Assembly: GCA_901472405.1 (NCBI GenBank)
Contig: LR590463.1
Span: 4,712,001-4,776,000, forward strand
Reading direction: 5' to 3'
Length of the DNA: 64,000 bases
Source of the DNA: Serratia rubidaea
GTDB lineage: Bacteria > Pseudomonadota > Gammaproteobacteria > Enterobacterales > Enterobacteriaceae
Shown here: positions 10,351-19,437 of the stretch, one piece after another
How positions within the stretch are numbered: position 1 is the stretch's first letter
How the letters are laid out: every line of letters starts with the position of its first letter
Notes under the pieces: model-generated
The model's input: only the letters and a program-made list of their open reading frames with translations
What the model was told of the DNA's origin: nothing
Databases searched by the model: none
Translations under genes and position numbers: made by a program

Positions 10351-11190
10351 ATGGCCATTGCGCTGGATCGTTTCTGTATCAATCGAAAGATAGCCCCGAA
10401 TCTCGATCTGGAACGTTTTTTCCAACTGGTAAAAAAATGCGGCCTTAGCAAGGTTGAGCTGCGCAACGATATGCCCAGCGGCAAAGTAACCGACGACTTG
10501 AGCAATGAGCAGCTCAACGCGCTGGCAGCGAAGTACGGCATTGAAATCATCACCATCAATGCGCTCGGCATGTTCAACCTGCCGGACGATGAAGAGACGC
10601 TGCTCGGCAATGCGCACGCGCTGCTGGCGCAGGCGCAGGCCATTCACAGTAGGGCGCTGGTGCTGTGCCCGCACTGCAGCAAGGACGATCGCCGCAGCGA
10701 TGAGCAAAAGCAGCAGGACACGCTGGCCGCGCTGCGGCTGCTGGCGCCGCTGTTCCGGCATTACGGCGTTGAAGGCTATGTGGAGCCGCTCGGCTTCGGC
10801 ATCAGCTCTCTGCGCTCATCACTGCTGAGCCAGGCCATTATCCGCGATGCCGGCGCTCCCTATCAGATCGTGCTGGATACCTTCCACCATTACCTGAGCG
10901 AGCCTGCTCAGCAGGAATTTGATGCGCAGATCCAGATCGATCGGATCGGTCTGGTGCACCTCTCCGGCGTCGAAGATCCGCGCGCCAAGGAGACGCTGGG
11001 CGATGAGGAACGCATTATGCTGAGCGAACGGGATCGTCTGGAGAGTAAAAAGCAGGTGCAGAATCTGGAACGCCTGGGCTACCGGGGCATTTACGCCTTC
11101 GAGCCTTTCTCTTCACAGCTGAACAGCTGGACGGAAGCGGATATTGAACGGGAAATTCACCAAAGCATCGCGCTGCTGCAGACGCCGTAG
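10351..11190 (+). CDS. Sugar phosphate isomerase/epimerase family protein (inositol cluster)
   Basis: TIM-barrel protein of the xylose-isomerase-like/AP endonuclease 2 superfamily, 279 residues from the MAIALDRF start, which I prefer because GGGAG precedes it. Metal-ligand-type segments are visible: GYVEPLGFG, the LDTFHHY histidines, VHLSGVEDP and AFEPFSSQ. Relatives in iol clusters (IolH/IolI/IolE-like) isomerise or dehydrate inososes; the exact step here cannot be read from sequence. It starts 25 bases after the MFS gene and ends at a terminator, so the two form an operon. Confidence 0.75.
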   Translation: MAIALDRFCINRKIAPNLDLERFFQLVKKCGLSKVELRNDMPSGKVTDDLSNEQLNALAAKYGIEIITINALGMFNLPDDEETLLGNAHALLAQAQAIHSRALVLCPHCSKDDRRSDEQKQQDTLAALRLLAPLFRHYGVEGYVEPLGFGISSLRSSLLSQAIIRDAGAPYQIVLDTFHHYLSEPAQQEFDAQIQIDRIGLVHLSGVEDPRAKETLGDEERIMLSERDRLESKKQVQNLERLGYRGIYAFEPFSSQLNSWTEADIEREIHQSIALLQTP

Positions 11191-11201
11191 CCGATAAAAT
11201 A

Positions 11202-11236
11202 ACGGCCTCTTTTGAGAGGCCGTATTCTTTTTTACT
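11202..11236. terminator. Bidirectional terminator
   Basis: Stem ACGGCCTCT / AGAGGCCGT followed by ATTCTTTTTT on plus and by TTATTTTATC on minus. It ends the isomerase unit and the fetAB unit. Confidence 0.8.
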
Positions 11237-12004
11237 TCAGCGTGGTCACCACCAGCTGATGACGCTGGTTATAAAACTTACGGTACGCCAGGTAGCAGGC
11301 GATGATGGTCGACAGGCTGGCGGTAGACAGCAGCATAAACGTCACCATTATCTGGTATTTGATCGCCTTCACCGGATCGATACCGGCAAAGATCAAACCA
11401 GACATCATGCCCGGCAGGCTGACCAGCCCCACCGTTTTGGCCGAATCAATCGTTGGGATCAGCGAAGCGCGAATGCTGTCGCGAATCAGCGCGGCGGACG
11501 CAAACTTCGGTGAAGCGCCCAGGCTGAGCATCTCCTGGATCTTCTGCTGTTCGCTTTTGAAACGCTGCCCCAGGTTGTTGTAACACAGCCCGACCGCCAC
11601 CATGGCGTTGCCGGCGATCATGCCGGAAATCGGGATCACCTGCATCGGCGTAAATTCAATCGACCCGGTCAGCACCAGCACAATCAGCGTCAGCGCCGCG
11701 CCGGTGGTAATGGCGATAAACGACGTTACAAAAGCATGCTCAATATATTTGCTGCGCTTTTTGGCGTTGTAGGCCGCATTGAAGCAGATAAACAGCACCA
11801 TCAACACCGTCAGCGCCTCGTTATTCAAGGCAAAAATATACTTCAGCACATAGCCGACAATAATCAGCTGCACCACCGCCCGGCAGATGCTCCAGATAAT
11901 GTCTTTTTCCAGCGCCAGCTTTTCTTTATGGCTGATTAAAATCGCCACCAGCACCAGAATCATCGACAGCCCAGTGATTCATTGGTGATGTTATGCTGGT
12001 TCAT
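11232..12004 (-). CDS. fetB: Iron export ABC transporter permease FetB (one frameshift near the start)
   Basis: Inner-membrane permease of the FetAB exporter, which eases iron overload and oxidative stress in E. coli. About 257 residues after correction, matching the family. Several hydrophobic helices are seen (for example VVQLIIVGYVLKYIFAL and the ALTLIVLVL block), as is the conserved SLGASPKFASAALIRDSIRAS loop that probably meets the ATPase. The first residues (MNQHNITNESLG) are out of frame with the rest: the sequence near 11975 lacks one T needed to read GLSMILVLV. The gene overlaps fetA by 14 bases. Confidence 0.88.
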
Positions 12005-12662
12005 TGGCTGTCTCCCGTGCCTGATGCGCCTGCAGCTCGATAATATCGTCGGCATGCGCAATTTCATCCCGGTCGTGCGTCACCCACAGCACGGCCATAT
12101 TCTGCTGTGCAACCAGCTGGCGGATAATTTCATTAACGTTATGCTTATTCTCTTCATCCAGCGCGCTGGTGACCTCATCCAGCAGCAGGACCTGAGGCAC
12201 AAACTGCAGGTTGCGGATCAGCGAAACCCGCTGTTTTTCCCCGCCGGACAGTTCGTTAATGCTTTTTTGCAGCAGGCTCTCCGGCAGCATAAAGCGCTGC
12301 AGATCCCGCTTCATTTTTTCCTCATCCGGTTTGACGTGGCGAATCTGGTAAGGCAGCGCCAGATTGTCAAATACCGAACTGCCAAACAGAGCCGGCGTCT
12401 GGAAACAGTAGGAAACCTGCTGACGATAGTGCTCAGGCGACAGCTCGTTAATATTCTTGCCGTCAAAAATAATAGCGCCGCGGGTTGGGCTAATCAGTGA
12501 GGAAACAATTTTCAGCAGCGTACTTTTGCCACAGCCGGAGGGGCCGGTGATGAGTTTGAACTCACCGGATTTTAGCGTCAAAGAGACCGAATCCAGAATT
12601 ACCGAGTCATCTATTTGATAATGGATATCATCCAATATCAGTATGTTATTACCTTCCTTCAT
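11991..12662 (-). CDS. fetA: Iron export ABC transporter ATP-binding protein FetA
   Basis: Cytoplasmic ATPase partner of FetB, 223 residues. Walker A (GPSGCGKSTLL, about residue 40), ABC signature (LSGGEKQR) and Walker B (VLLLDEVTSALDE) are all present and intact, as is the switch histidine in LWVTHDRDE. I choose the MKEGNN start because GGAGTCATA lies just upstream; the frame stays open for 48 more codons, but that stretch lacks family similarity. First gene of the fetAB operon. Confidence 0.9.
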   Translation of the reverse strand: MKEGNNILILDDIHYQIDDSVILDSVSLTLKSGEFKLITGPSGCGKSTLLKIVSSLISPTRGAIIFDGKNINELSPEHYRQQVSYCFQTPALFGSSVFDNLALPYQIRHVKPDEEKMKRDLQRFMLPESLLQKSINELSGGEKQRVSLIRNLQFVPQVLLLDEVTSALDEENKHNVNEIIRQLVAQQNMAVLWVTHDRDEIAHADDIIELQAHQARETANEPA

Positions 12663-12821
12663 TATGACTCCATTCATTACGTACGATGAATGGTCAGTAT
12701 AGGGTGCCGGAAATCCGCCAGGCAAATTGCTATTAGCAAACAATACGAGAGTTTGCGCCAAACGCGCGCCTGCGCCAGCCGGTGTCTGTGCCGGCGCAGG
12801 CGGCATAATACGCCGGCGTTG

Positions 12822-13226
12822 TCAGCTTTCCGCCTCCGACGGCAGCTTGGCAATCACCTTGATTTCAAACTGAAAACCATAGAGCCAGGTCACCCCGACG
12901 GCGGTTAGCGTCGGGTGCGGCGCGCTGCCCCAATACTCCGGCACCACCTCCCAGACGGTGTGGAAGATGGATTGCGGATCCACCATAAAGACGGTGACGT
13001 CGATAACGTCATCAAAGGTGCATCCGGCAGCCTGCAACACCGCATTCAGGTTGTCGAAGGCACGGCGCACCTGCGCCGTCAAATCCGGCTCCGGCGAGCC
13101 GTCCTCACGGCTGCCGACCTGGCCTGACACAAACAGCAGGCCATTGGCGCGAATCGCCGGGGAATAACGGTTACGTTCATACAGCGCCTGACGCCCTGCG
13201 GGGAATACCACATCTCGCTTCGCCAT
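12822..13226 (-). CDS. RidA/YjgF-YER057c-UK114 family protein
   Basis: Small cytoplasmic enamine/imine deaminase-like protein, 134 residues, the normal family size. The fold marks are LLFVSGQVG and the long VRRAFDNLNAVLQAAGCTF helix followed by DVTVFMVD. RidA proper keeps an arginine in the IPRSA/EIEAIA region that I do not see exactly here, so this is a RidA subfamily member of uncertain substrate. It is transcribed divergently from a LysR gene across a 139-base gap with a perfect dyad, suggesting it is that regulator's target. Confidence 0.8.
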   Translation of the reverse strand: MAKRDVVFPAGRQALYERNRYSPAIRANGLLFVSGQVGSREDGSPEPDLTAQVRRAFDNLNAVLQAAGCTFDDVIDVTVFMVDPQSIFHTVWEVVPEYWGSAPHPTLTAVGVTWLYGFQFEIKVIAKLPSEAES

Positions 13227-13325
13227 GATCGATCTCCTGTGCGGGTTGATTCACCCATAAAGTTCGGTGAACAAAGACTTTAAAGTCCGCCGCCTGGCGA
13301 ATAAACTGGCAAAAAGCACCATCAC

Positions 13326-13344
13326 TGTTTGTAAAACACAAACA
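13326..13344. promoter_or_regulatory. Perfect dyad between ridA-like and LysR genes
   Basis: Arms TGTTTGT and ACAAACA are perfect complements with 5 bases between, 22 bases before the LysR start. It fits the T-N11-A style of LysR-type binding sites and lies where both divergent promoters should be. Candidate operator for the adjacent LysR protein. Confidence 0.55.
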
Positions 13345-13365
13345 ATCGCGGAGGCTCCAGGCTAT

Positions 13366-14298
13366 ATGGATCGATTCGATGCAATGCAGGCCTTTGTCCG
13401 CGTGGTGGACAGCGGCAGCTTTACCAAGGCCGCAGAAAACCTGCAGGTCAGCAGAACAACGGTGACCCAGCTGGTGCAACAGCTGGAAGCACGGCTGCGC
13501 GTTAAATTACTCAACCGCACCACCCGCCGGGTTCACCTTACCGCCGACGGCGCCGCCTACTACGAACGTGTCGTGCGTTTGCTGGCCGATTTGGACGATG
13601 CGGAAACCAGCCTGTCCGGCGCCGCCGCTGCGCCGCGCGGCCGGCTGCGGATCGACGTGCCCAGCCCGTTGGCACGGATGATTTTAGTGCCGGCGCTCCC
13701 CACCTTTCACGCACAATACCCGGATATTCAGATTGATATGGGCGTCAGCGATCGTATCGTGGATTTAATTGGCGAGCAGGTGGACTGCGTGGTGCGCGGC
13801 GGGGAAATCAGCGACCAGTCCCTGGTGGCGCGCCACGTGGCGGATTTACAGCTGGGCGCCTATGCCGCACCGTCCTATCTGGCGCAGGCCGGCGTACCCG
13901 CCCATCCGCGCGAACTGGAAGAGAGCCATCACCGCATCGTCGGCTTTCTCTGGGCGCGCAGCGGTAAAGCGCTGCCCTACGCCATGCGCCGCGACGATGA
14001 ACGGCTGGAGGTCCACGGGCGCTATATCCTCGCCGTTGACGACGGCAACGCCTATCTGGCCGCCGGTCTGGCGGGGTTGGGCATTCTGTGGTTGCCCGAT
14101 TATATGGCCGCTCCCGCCCTGGCGCGCGGCGAGCTGACGCCGCTGTTCAGCGACTGGCGTTTTGAACCGATGCCGCTCTATATCGCCTTTCGTCCCAACC
14201 GGCACGTCAGCGCCAAGCTGCGCGTATTTATTGATTGGGTAGTGGCGCTGATGGCGCAACAGGCGCCGCCGGGGCGCGTTTTAGCCGCACCGCGCTAA
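13366..14298 (+). CDS. LysR-family transcription regulator
   Basis: Regulator of 310 residues. The N-terminal winged helix-turn-helix reads GSFTKAAENLQVSRTTVTQL, followed by the linker helix and the classical LTADGAAYYERV. The C-terminal substrate-binding domain begins near residue 90 (GRLRIDVPSPLARM). I choose MDRFDAMQAF as start because GGAGG is correctly spaced; the frame is open 33 codons further but without family similarity. Its target is probably the divergent ridA-like gene. It converges on the end of the pig operon. Confidence 0.9.
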   Translation: MDRFDAMQAFVRVVDSGSFTKAAENLQVSRTTVTQLVQQLEARLRVKLLNRTTRRVHLTADGAAYYERVVRLLADLDDAETSLSGAAAAPRGRLRIDVPSPLARMILVPALPTFHAQYPDIQIDMGVSDRIVDLIGEQVDCVVRGGEISDQSLVARHVADLQLGAYAAPSYLAQAGVPAHPRELEESHHRIVGFLWARSGKALPYAMRRDDERLEVHGRYILAVDDGNAYLAAGLAGLGILWLPDYMAAPALARGELTPLFSDWRFEPMPLYIAFRPNRHVSAKLRVFIDWVVALMAQQAPPGRVLAAPR

Positions 14299-14307
14299 CC
14301 ACCGATC

Positions 14308-14331
14308 AAAAATGGAGCCTGAGCGGCTCCA
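14308..14331 (-). terminator. Terminator of the pig operon
   Basis: Perfect 7-base stem TGGAGCC/GGCTCCA with a 5-base loop, followed on the minus strand by five T. It lies 33 bases past the pigN stop. Confidence 0.8.
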
Positions 14332-14363
14332 TCGTACGGATTGCTCCGGCTTTCAGACTGCGG

Positions 14364-15092
14364 CTAAAAAATAAAGGGAATAAAACATTTCACTTTACGC
14401 TTATAGTCCAGCCAGGCTTCGCCGTAGCGTTTTTCGGCCATTTTCTCGCTTTTGGGAATCGCATCGGCAAAATATTGCACCAGGTTGGTCAGCGGCGCGA
14501 CAATGCCAAACCAGTTGCCGGCCAGCAGCCCGAAACTGACGAAAATTAAAAAGTCGCCAAAATAGTTGGGGTGGCGCGCCATCGACCAAAAACCGACGTC
14601 GAGAATGCGTCCCTTGTTCTTTGGATCCTGTTTGAAGCGCCGTTTTTGATAGTCACTGCCAAAGTGAAAACAGGTGCCGACCAGATAAAAACCGATCGCC
14701 AGCCACTGCGGTACTCCCCAAGGCCCCTGCGCCTGGCTGCCCCAGTAAAAAGGCAGGCAATACAGCCAGCCGAAAATATTAACCATCATCACCGCCAGCC
14801 AGGGCACCTGTTGCGTCGGCATCACCTCTTTGAGCTTGGAGGCGGCGGTATTGCCGTACCAGCGCGTCAGCACAATGTTCATCCGCAGCAGATAGAGGCC
14901 CACCAGGATCAGAATCAATGCCTTGTGGGAGATATCGCCGGCACCGAAATAGCAATACACCAAAGCAACCGGCCCCATGGCGTTGAACCCCCATAAAAAC
15001 ATCGGCCGGGTGTCCTGAGCATTGCGGCTGGAGATAAAAGCCAGCACGGAGAGAATCAGTAATACGATCGCCAATGCAATCCAAACGTTCAT
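14364..15092 (-). CDS. pigN: Prodigiosin biosynthesis membrane protein PigN
   Basis: Integral membrane protein of 242 residues related to the DUF1295/isoprenylcysteine methyltransferase-like family. About six hydrophobic segments are seen, and the signature SMARHPNYFGDF sits near residue 170. In Serratia, PigN acts with PigF in methylating 4-hydroxy-bipyrrole-carbaldehyde (HBC) to MBC. It is the last gene of the operon, 24 bases after pigM and just before the terminator. There is no pigO after it, as in S. marcescens and unlike Serratia sp. ATCC 39006. The frame is intact. Confidence 0.9.
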   Translation of the reverse strand: MNVWIALAIVLLILSVLAFISSRNAQDTRPMFLWGFNAMGPVALVYCYFGAGDISHKALILILVGLYLLRMNIVLTRWYGNTAASKLKEVMPTQQVPWLAVMMVNIFGWLYCLPFYWGSQAQGPWGVPQWLAIGFYLVGTCFHFGSDYQKRRFKQDPKNKGRILDVGFWSMARHPNYFGDFLIFVSFGLLAGNWFGIVAPLTNLVQYFADAIPKSEKMAEKRYGEAWLDYKRKVKCFIPFIF

Positions 15093-15116
15093 TGCGTACT
15101 CCTTTTCTAAGGTCAG

Positions 15117-16187
15117 TTATAAAGTGTCGATCCCTGTCGGCGGTGCCGAACGCGACGCGGTTAAAATGTTTTGCCAGCTACGCCTCGGCGTGGCGCTGCC
15201 CGGCTGCTGCAGATGACCAAAACGCGCAAAAAATACCGGCTGTTCATCAAGCGCCAATGCGGCGGCCAGTTCGCGGCGCGGCGCGGCATGCTGCACCAGG
15301 ACGCTGAGCGGGTGCAGCCCCCAGCCCCAGTCCTGCAGCACCAGCCACAGCCGACCGAGGCGCATCCCCACCATAAACAGCGCTTCGCGGCTCTCCTCTT
15401 GCAGGCCAATCGCCAGGTATTGCGGCCCCTGCGCCACAAGGTCGGCCAACCCTTTCGCCATACGTTCAGGCAGGCGCAAACCGGTGGTTAGCCAATGCAG
15501 GCGCGGATGAAATGCCAGGCGGAATGTGTACTTGAATGAAGTCGATACCGGTCCGAACAGGTGATGGAGGCAAAAACCGTCGTCGGCAGGACGCCGCTCG
15601 TCGAACCGAATAAACTGATACGTTTCTTGCCAGGCGCGCCGGTCGGCAAAATCGAGCGCAGCATGGCGGGCAATCAGCCGGGCAATTTCAGCGCGCTGCG
15701 GCACGTCCGGCTCAATGCTGAGGGTTGCCGCCGTACCGGCAAACAACGCGTTCAGCTGCATGTACTGCTCATCGTCGATGCGCGTTGGCTGATAGACCGA
15801 GCGGGCCGTGTGCCGTTGCGTTATCGCCTGCGCCAACAGGCGGTGTGCATCCGCGTCCGGAGCCAACTCCGCCGCAGGGGAAAACGCGATCAGCGTATCC
15901 GACGCGGCATGGCGCCCGTCCCCGACCCAGCGCCAGTCGATCGGCCGGCCGGCATAGCCAAGCAGCGCGCTAAGGTATTCAAAGAAAATCCCGCAGCTCA
16001 TCAGCATTTCACGCTCCAGCGACGGTAATCCACGCAGCGCGCGTCGTCGGTCAATGGCCAGCGTCCCGCTGCGCGTTGCGGCATCATAGTGCACCAACCA
16101 GGGCTGGCAGTTATGCGATGACGGCGCCAGGCGCGCAATATCCAGCGCGCGCTGCAGCGCCCGTTCAAAGGGTTCATGCGTCATCAC
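15117..16187 (-). CDS. pigM: PigM, nitroreductase-like oxidoreductase
   Basis: Oxidises the alcohol 4-hydroxy-2,2'-bipyrrole-5-methanol (HBM) to the aldehyde HBC in bipyrrole synthesis. The 356-residue protein resembles the flavin-dependent nitroreductase fold: an N-terminal ARLAPSSHNCQPW segment and the later ITQRHTARSVY stretch are typical of the FMN site. The start overlaps the end of pigL by 14 bases. The frame is intact. Confidence 0.88.
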   Translation of the reverse strand: MMTHEPFERALQRALDIARLAPSSHNCQPWLVHYDAATRSGTLAIDRRRALRGLPSLEREMLMSCGIFFEYLSALLGYAGRPIDWRWVGDGRHAASDTLIAFSPAAELAPDADAHRLLAQAITQRHTARSVYQPTRIDDEQYMQLNALFAGTAATLSIEPDVPQRAEIARLIARHAALDFADRRAWQETYQFIRFDERRPADDGFCLHHLFGPVSTSFKYTFRLAFHPRLHWLTTGLRLPERMAKGLADLVAQGPQYLAIGLQEESREALFMVGMRLGRLWLVLQDWGWGLHPLSVLVQHAAPRRELAAALALDEQPVFFARFGHLQQPGSATPRRSWQNILTASRSAPPTGIDTL

Positions 16188-16822
16188 GCACCTCCAACGG
16201 TAGTATCTCCACCCATGGCGTCAAAGAGGCATCCCCCGAGTAACACAGCGCGCATACCCACTCCAGGCTGTACCACAGCCAAAAACGCCGCCGCGTCAGG
16301 CCACCTGCAGCACTCACCACCTGCTGATTGCGCCAGTCAATATGAATATCGCTCAGCCGGTAGGGCAAACCGCGGCCATGGCTTTTTAAAAAAGCCTCGC
16401 GGATCGCCCAGGCAGCGCAGGACTGAACCGGCCCCAACCCACGCTCGCCAACGGTAAACGCCTGACGATGCGCGGCGACGCCAAAGGGGCGATAGTGCTG
16501 CAGATCAATACCGACTGCGCCGTCGCCGGTCGCGCCGGCATACCACGATTGCGAATGGCTGAGCGATACGCACCGCGCCCCCCCGCAGCGGATGTTCGCC
16601 AACCGGCTGGCCGCCGGGCCGCGCCCGCAGCGTGAAGCCGCCGGCCTCAGCCGACGCGTCATCCGCACTCCATACCCGGTTCAACAAGGCTACGGCCAGC
16701 GCGCGCGCGTTGCCCCTTACCCGCAGCCGGTGCTGCAGCGCCGGCTCTGCGCTGTGGCGTCCGCTTTCAGCAACCGCCACGCTAATCCTCGCTTTCGCGT
16801 GACGACTATTGCTGATAGCCAT
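16174..16822 (-). CDS. pigL: PigL, 4'-phosphopantetheinyl transferase (one frameshift)
   Basis: Transfers phosphopantetheine to the carrier domains of PigG and PigH. The C-terminal part holds the Sfp-type motifs GAVGIDLQHYRPF (magnesium-binding Asp) and WAIREAFLKSHGRG. The N-terminal part lies in another frame. They join at a run of seven C on the plus strand (16575-16581 region); one base fewer gives HPLRGARCVSLSHS, a normal PPTase block, and a length of 215 residues. The MAISNSR start has GGAGAAAGGA before it and overlaps the pigK end by 17 bases. Confidence 0.85.
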
Positions 16823-17121
16823 CGCCAATCCTTTCTCCCGCAATCTCCGTCACCACTTCCGCCCATTTGGTCAAAGCGGGTGACCAGGCTTTGAAACAGC
16901 GGCGTCCGCATCTCTCGCTCAAACGCATCCATCGCGCTGATATGAATAATTTCAATAAAGTGAAACGGCGCATCCGCCTCCCGGCTGACCTCCACCACTT
17001 CAAAGGCGTGCACCGCATCAAGGCGGCAACAGGCCGGATAATCGACGGTTTCCACCCACTCGCGAAATGCAGCGCGGTGGGCAATATCCTTCAAACGAAT
17101 TTTATGGACGATGGTATGCAT
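16806..17121 (-). CDS. pigK: PigK, small protein of the bipyrrole pathway (one frameshift)
   Basis: Small cytoplasmic protein of 104 residues after correction, starting MHTIVHKIRLKDIAHRAAF. Its role in MBC synthesis is not settled; it has been suggested to help the other enzymes rather than catalyse a step. The frame breaks at the plus-strand CCC near 16862: removing one base turns FDQMGGSGDG into FDQMAEVVTEIAGERIGDGYQQ minus its last residues and ends the gene where it overlaps pigL. Without correction the frame would run into pigL sequence. Nine bases separate it from pigJ. Confidence 0.8.
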
Positions 17122-17130
17122 GAAATCCTC

Positions 17131-19437
17131 TTAAACCGATTGATTGAGCAGCAAATGGTAGTTAATGCCGCCGGTGCCGAAGGCGTTGATCGCCGCCCAA
17201 CGGCCGCCTTCCTCCGGCAGCGGCCAGGGGAGCACGCGTTGGGGAATTTCTGCGGGAATGGCCGCCAGCGGCAGCTCGGGATTTAACGCAGACACCGGCG
17301 TAGGAGGAATTTGGCCCTGTTCGAAGGCGCTTAATACTTTGCACAGGCTCAGCGCGGCCGCACCGGCGAAACAGTGGCCGAAGTTATATTTCACCGAGCC
17401 GAGATACAGCGGAGAGTGCGCGGCCCGGCCGTAGCTATGCTGCAGCGATGACACCTCAGCCCGATCGCCAAGCGCCGTCCCCGTCCCGTGCGCTTCGAGA
17501 TACTGCACGCGCTGCGGCTCGGCCGTCTGCAGGCCCAGCGTTTTTTCAATCGCCAACGCCTGCCCGGCAGGATCCGGCGCGGTCATGGAATAGCTATCGC
17601 AAGAGCCGGAAATCGCCTCAATAAAGGCCAGCGCCTGAGCGTCCGGCTGGCGGCTCAGCAGAAAAAAGCCGCCGCCGTCACCCGGCGTGAAACCGTCCGC
17701 CTTCTCGGCGAAAGGGCGAATGCGCGTGGCGGAAAGCATCATTTGCGCGCTGCACAGTACGATGTCGCGCTCCAGCGTCGCCGTCTCGATACCGCCGACC
17801 AGCACCGCCTCATAACGCCCCGTCTGCAAAGCCCTGACCGCGTTATGCAGCGCGGCCAGCGAGCTGGCGCAGGCCGCCTCCACCGCATAGCAGTCCGCGT
17901 CAATGCCAAAGTGTTCGGCCAGCAGCTGCGCGGTGCCGATGCCGCTGGCGCCGTACCAGCTCCAGCGGTTGATCTCCGGCTGAGGCGGCAAAGGGATAGC
18001 CCCCGTCGTCGGAGGCAAGGCGGCCCACAGTGCGGCCATCCCCTGCAGCCGATCGGCGCTCAGGGACAGGTTGCTGGCGATGACGATCGCCACCCGCTGA
18101 AACGACCGCAGCTTTTCAGTCCATTCGCCGCAGGCGTTAAGCGCATAAAGCTGTGTCACATCCAGCCGCTTCTTTTTTGCCGGCATCATCGCTTTATTCA
18201 GCGGGATCTGCCCGGGGTCGTGCGCCGGAAACCCCATCGCCCGGCGGGTGTACGCGCTGAGTTTTTGCGGGTTCGAGCGAACAAACGCCCCCGGGTGCAG
18301 CTGCTCCGCGTCGTGATCGCGTAATGCATCATCGCCCTGAGACAGCGTCTGCCAAAAGCGTGCTTTATCGTCTCCTTGAGCGGTAACCGGCTGGTAGTCG
18401 ACGATCGCAATGCGCTGCGCCACCGGCGGCGTGCGAGCTGCCGGCGCCGTATCAATATTCCAGCGACGGCCGGTAAAGGAGTCACCGCCGCACGCGCGAC
18501 GCTGATGCAGCAGCATCTCGAGGATCTGGCAAAAAACCTGATTGGCGCCGGCAAAATAAGCCGGTCGCCGCTCGTCAGCCTGCCGTTGAACTTCAGACCT
18601 GCCGCAGGTTAATTCGCCAAGCTGGAGCAGAATCGGCCAATCATGCTGCCGGGCCAGCGTCGGCGGGCACACCACCAGGCTGATCGCCCCCTCCAGCCAG
18701 CAGCTCGCCGCACAAACGCCCTGCTCCAACAGCATGGCCGCCTGCGGCCAATGGTGAAAACACTGCACGCTGGTCAGCACGGCCATCTGGCTGTCCTGAT
18801 GCCGGAAGCAATCCTGCGCCAGTTGCAGCAAACGCAGGCCGCCCAAATCCGCGCCGTCGAGGGTCTGGCACTTGCCGCGCGTTTGCGCAAAATGCGCGAT
18901 ACGCGCCGGAATGCTCGATGCCATTTCCCCTACGCGGTCGTGTGAGGTGCTGCCTAACGTCTGCGCCAGCGGCTGTTTATACTCATCAATCCGCCGCTGT
19001 ACCTCCGCCGGCGCGTATCCCTGGGCGCTGAGCCGTTCGGCCAACGCCCGCAGCGCGCTGACTTTGGTCGCATTGCGGTAGGCCGCGTCACTGCCCAGGT
19101 GCGTGGCGCAGAACTGGTCGCAACGATCCCGCAGCGCCGCCGGCAGCGTCAAACCTTGCATGGCGTCTGCGGCAGCCTGCAGCGCCAGACGGGTTTCCCG
19201 GCTGACCGCGGTTTTGAACAATGGCGGAATCGAGAACTTTTTAAAATCAAACGTCGCATCGTCAGCCCGCCGGCCGTAGATCGTCGCTACGCCCTCCTGC
19301 TCCATCAGCACCGGCGGCGCGTCAAGCAATGCCTGCCAGTCCGCCGGCGCGTTCAGCTGGCTGAAATGTCCAATACCGGGCAGCGCACAGCCAATGCCGA
19401 CCACCGCCAGCGACGTTGTGTCTTGATCCTGACTCAT
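17131..19437 (-). CDS. pigJ: PigJ, double-ketosynthase protein
   Basis: Condenses pyrrolyl-2-carboxyl with malonyl carried on PigH in bipyrrole assembly. The 768 residues hold two ketosynthase regions. The C-terminal one is complete: active cysteine in EAACASSLAAL near residue 520, then EAHGTGTALGD and the KYNFGHCFAGA histidine motif. In the N-terminal one (VVGIGCALPGIG) the segment expected to hold the cysteine reads TLDGADLGGLRL near residue 190 and lacks it, so this half may be catalytically silent and act like a chain-length factor. The start overlaps the pigI stop by four bases. The frame is intact. Confidence 0.92.
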   Translation of the reverse strand: MSQDQDTTSLAVVGIGCALPGIGHFSQLNAPADWQALLDAPPVLMEQEGVATIYGRRADDATFDFKKFSIPPLFKTAVSRETRLALQAAADAMQGLTLPAALRDRCDQFCATHLGSDAAYRNATKVSALRALAERLSAQGYAPAEVQRRIDEYKQPLAQTLGSTSHDRVGEMASSIPARIAHFAQTRGKCQTLDGADLGGLRLLQLAQDCFRHQDSQMAVLTSVQCFHHWPQAAMLLEQGVCAASCWLEGAISLVVCPPTLARQHDWPILLQLGELTCGRSEVQRQADERRPAYFAGANQVFCQILEMLLHQRRACGGDSFTGRRWNIDTAPAARTPPVAQRIAIVDYQPVTAQGDDKARFWQTLSQGDDALRDHDAEQLHPGAFVRSNPQKLSAYTRRAMGFPAHDPGQIPLNKAMMPAKKKRLDVTQLYALNACGEWTEKLRSFQRVAIVIASNLSLSADRLQGMAALWAALPPTTGAIPLPPQPEINRWSWYGASGIGTAQLLAEHFGIDADCYAVEAACASSLAALHNAVRALQTGRYEAVLVGGIETATLERDIVLCSAQMMLSATRIRPFAEKADGFTPGDGGGFFLLSRQPDAQALAFIEAISGSCDSYSMTAPDPAGQALAIEKTLGLQTAEPQRVQYLEAHGTGTALGDRAEVSSLQHSYGRAAHSPLYLGSVKYNFGHCFAGAAALSLCKVLSAFEQGQIPPTPVSALNPELPLAAIPAEIPQRVLPWPLPEEGGRWAAINAFGTGGINYHLLLNQSV

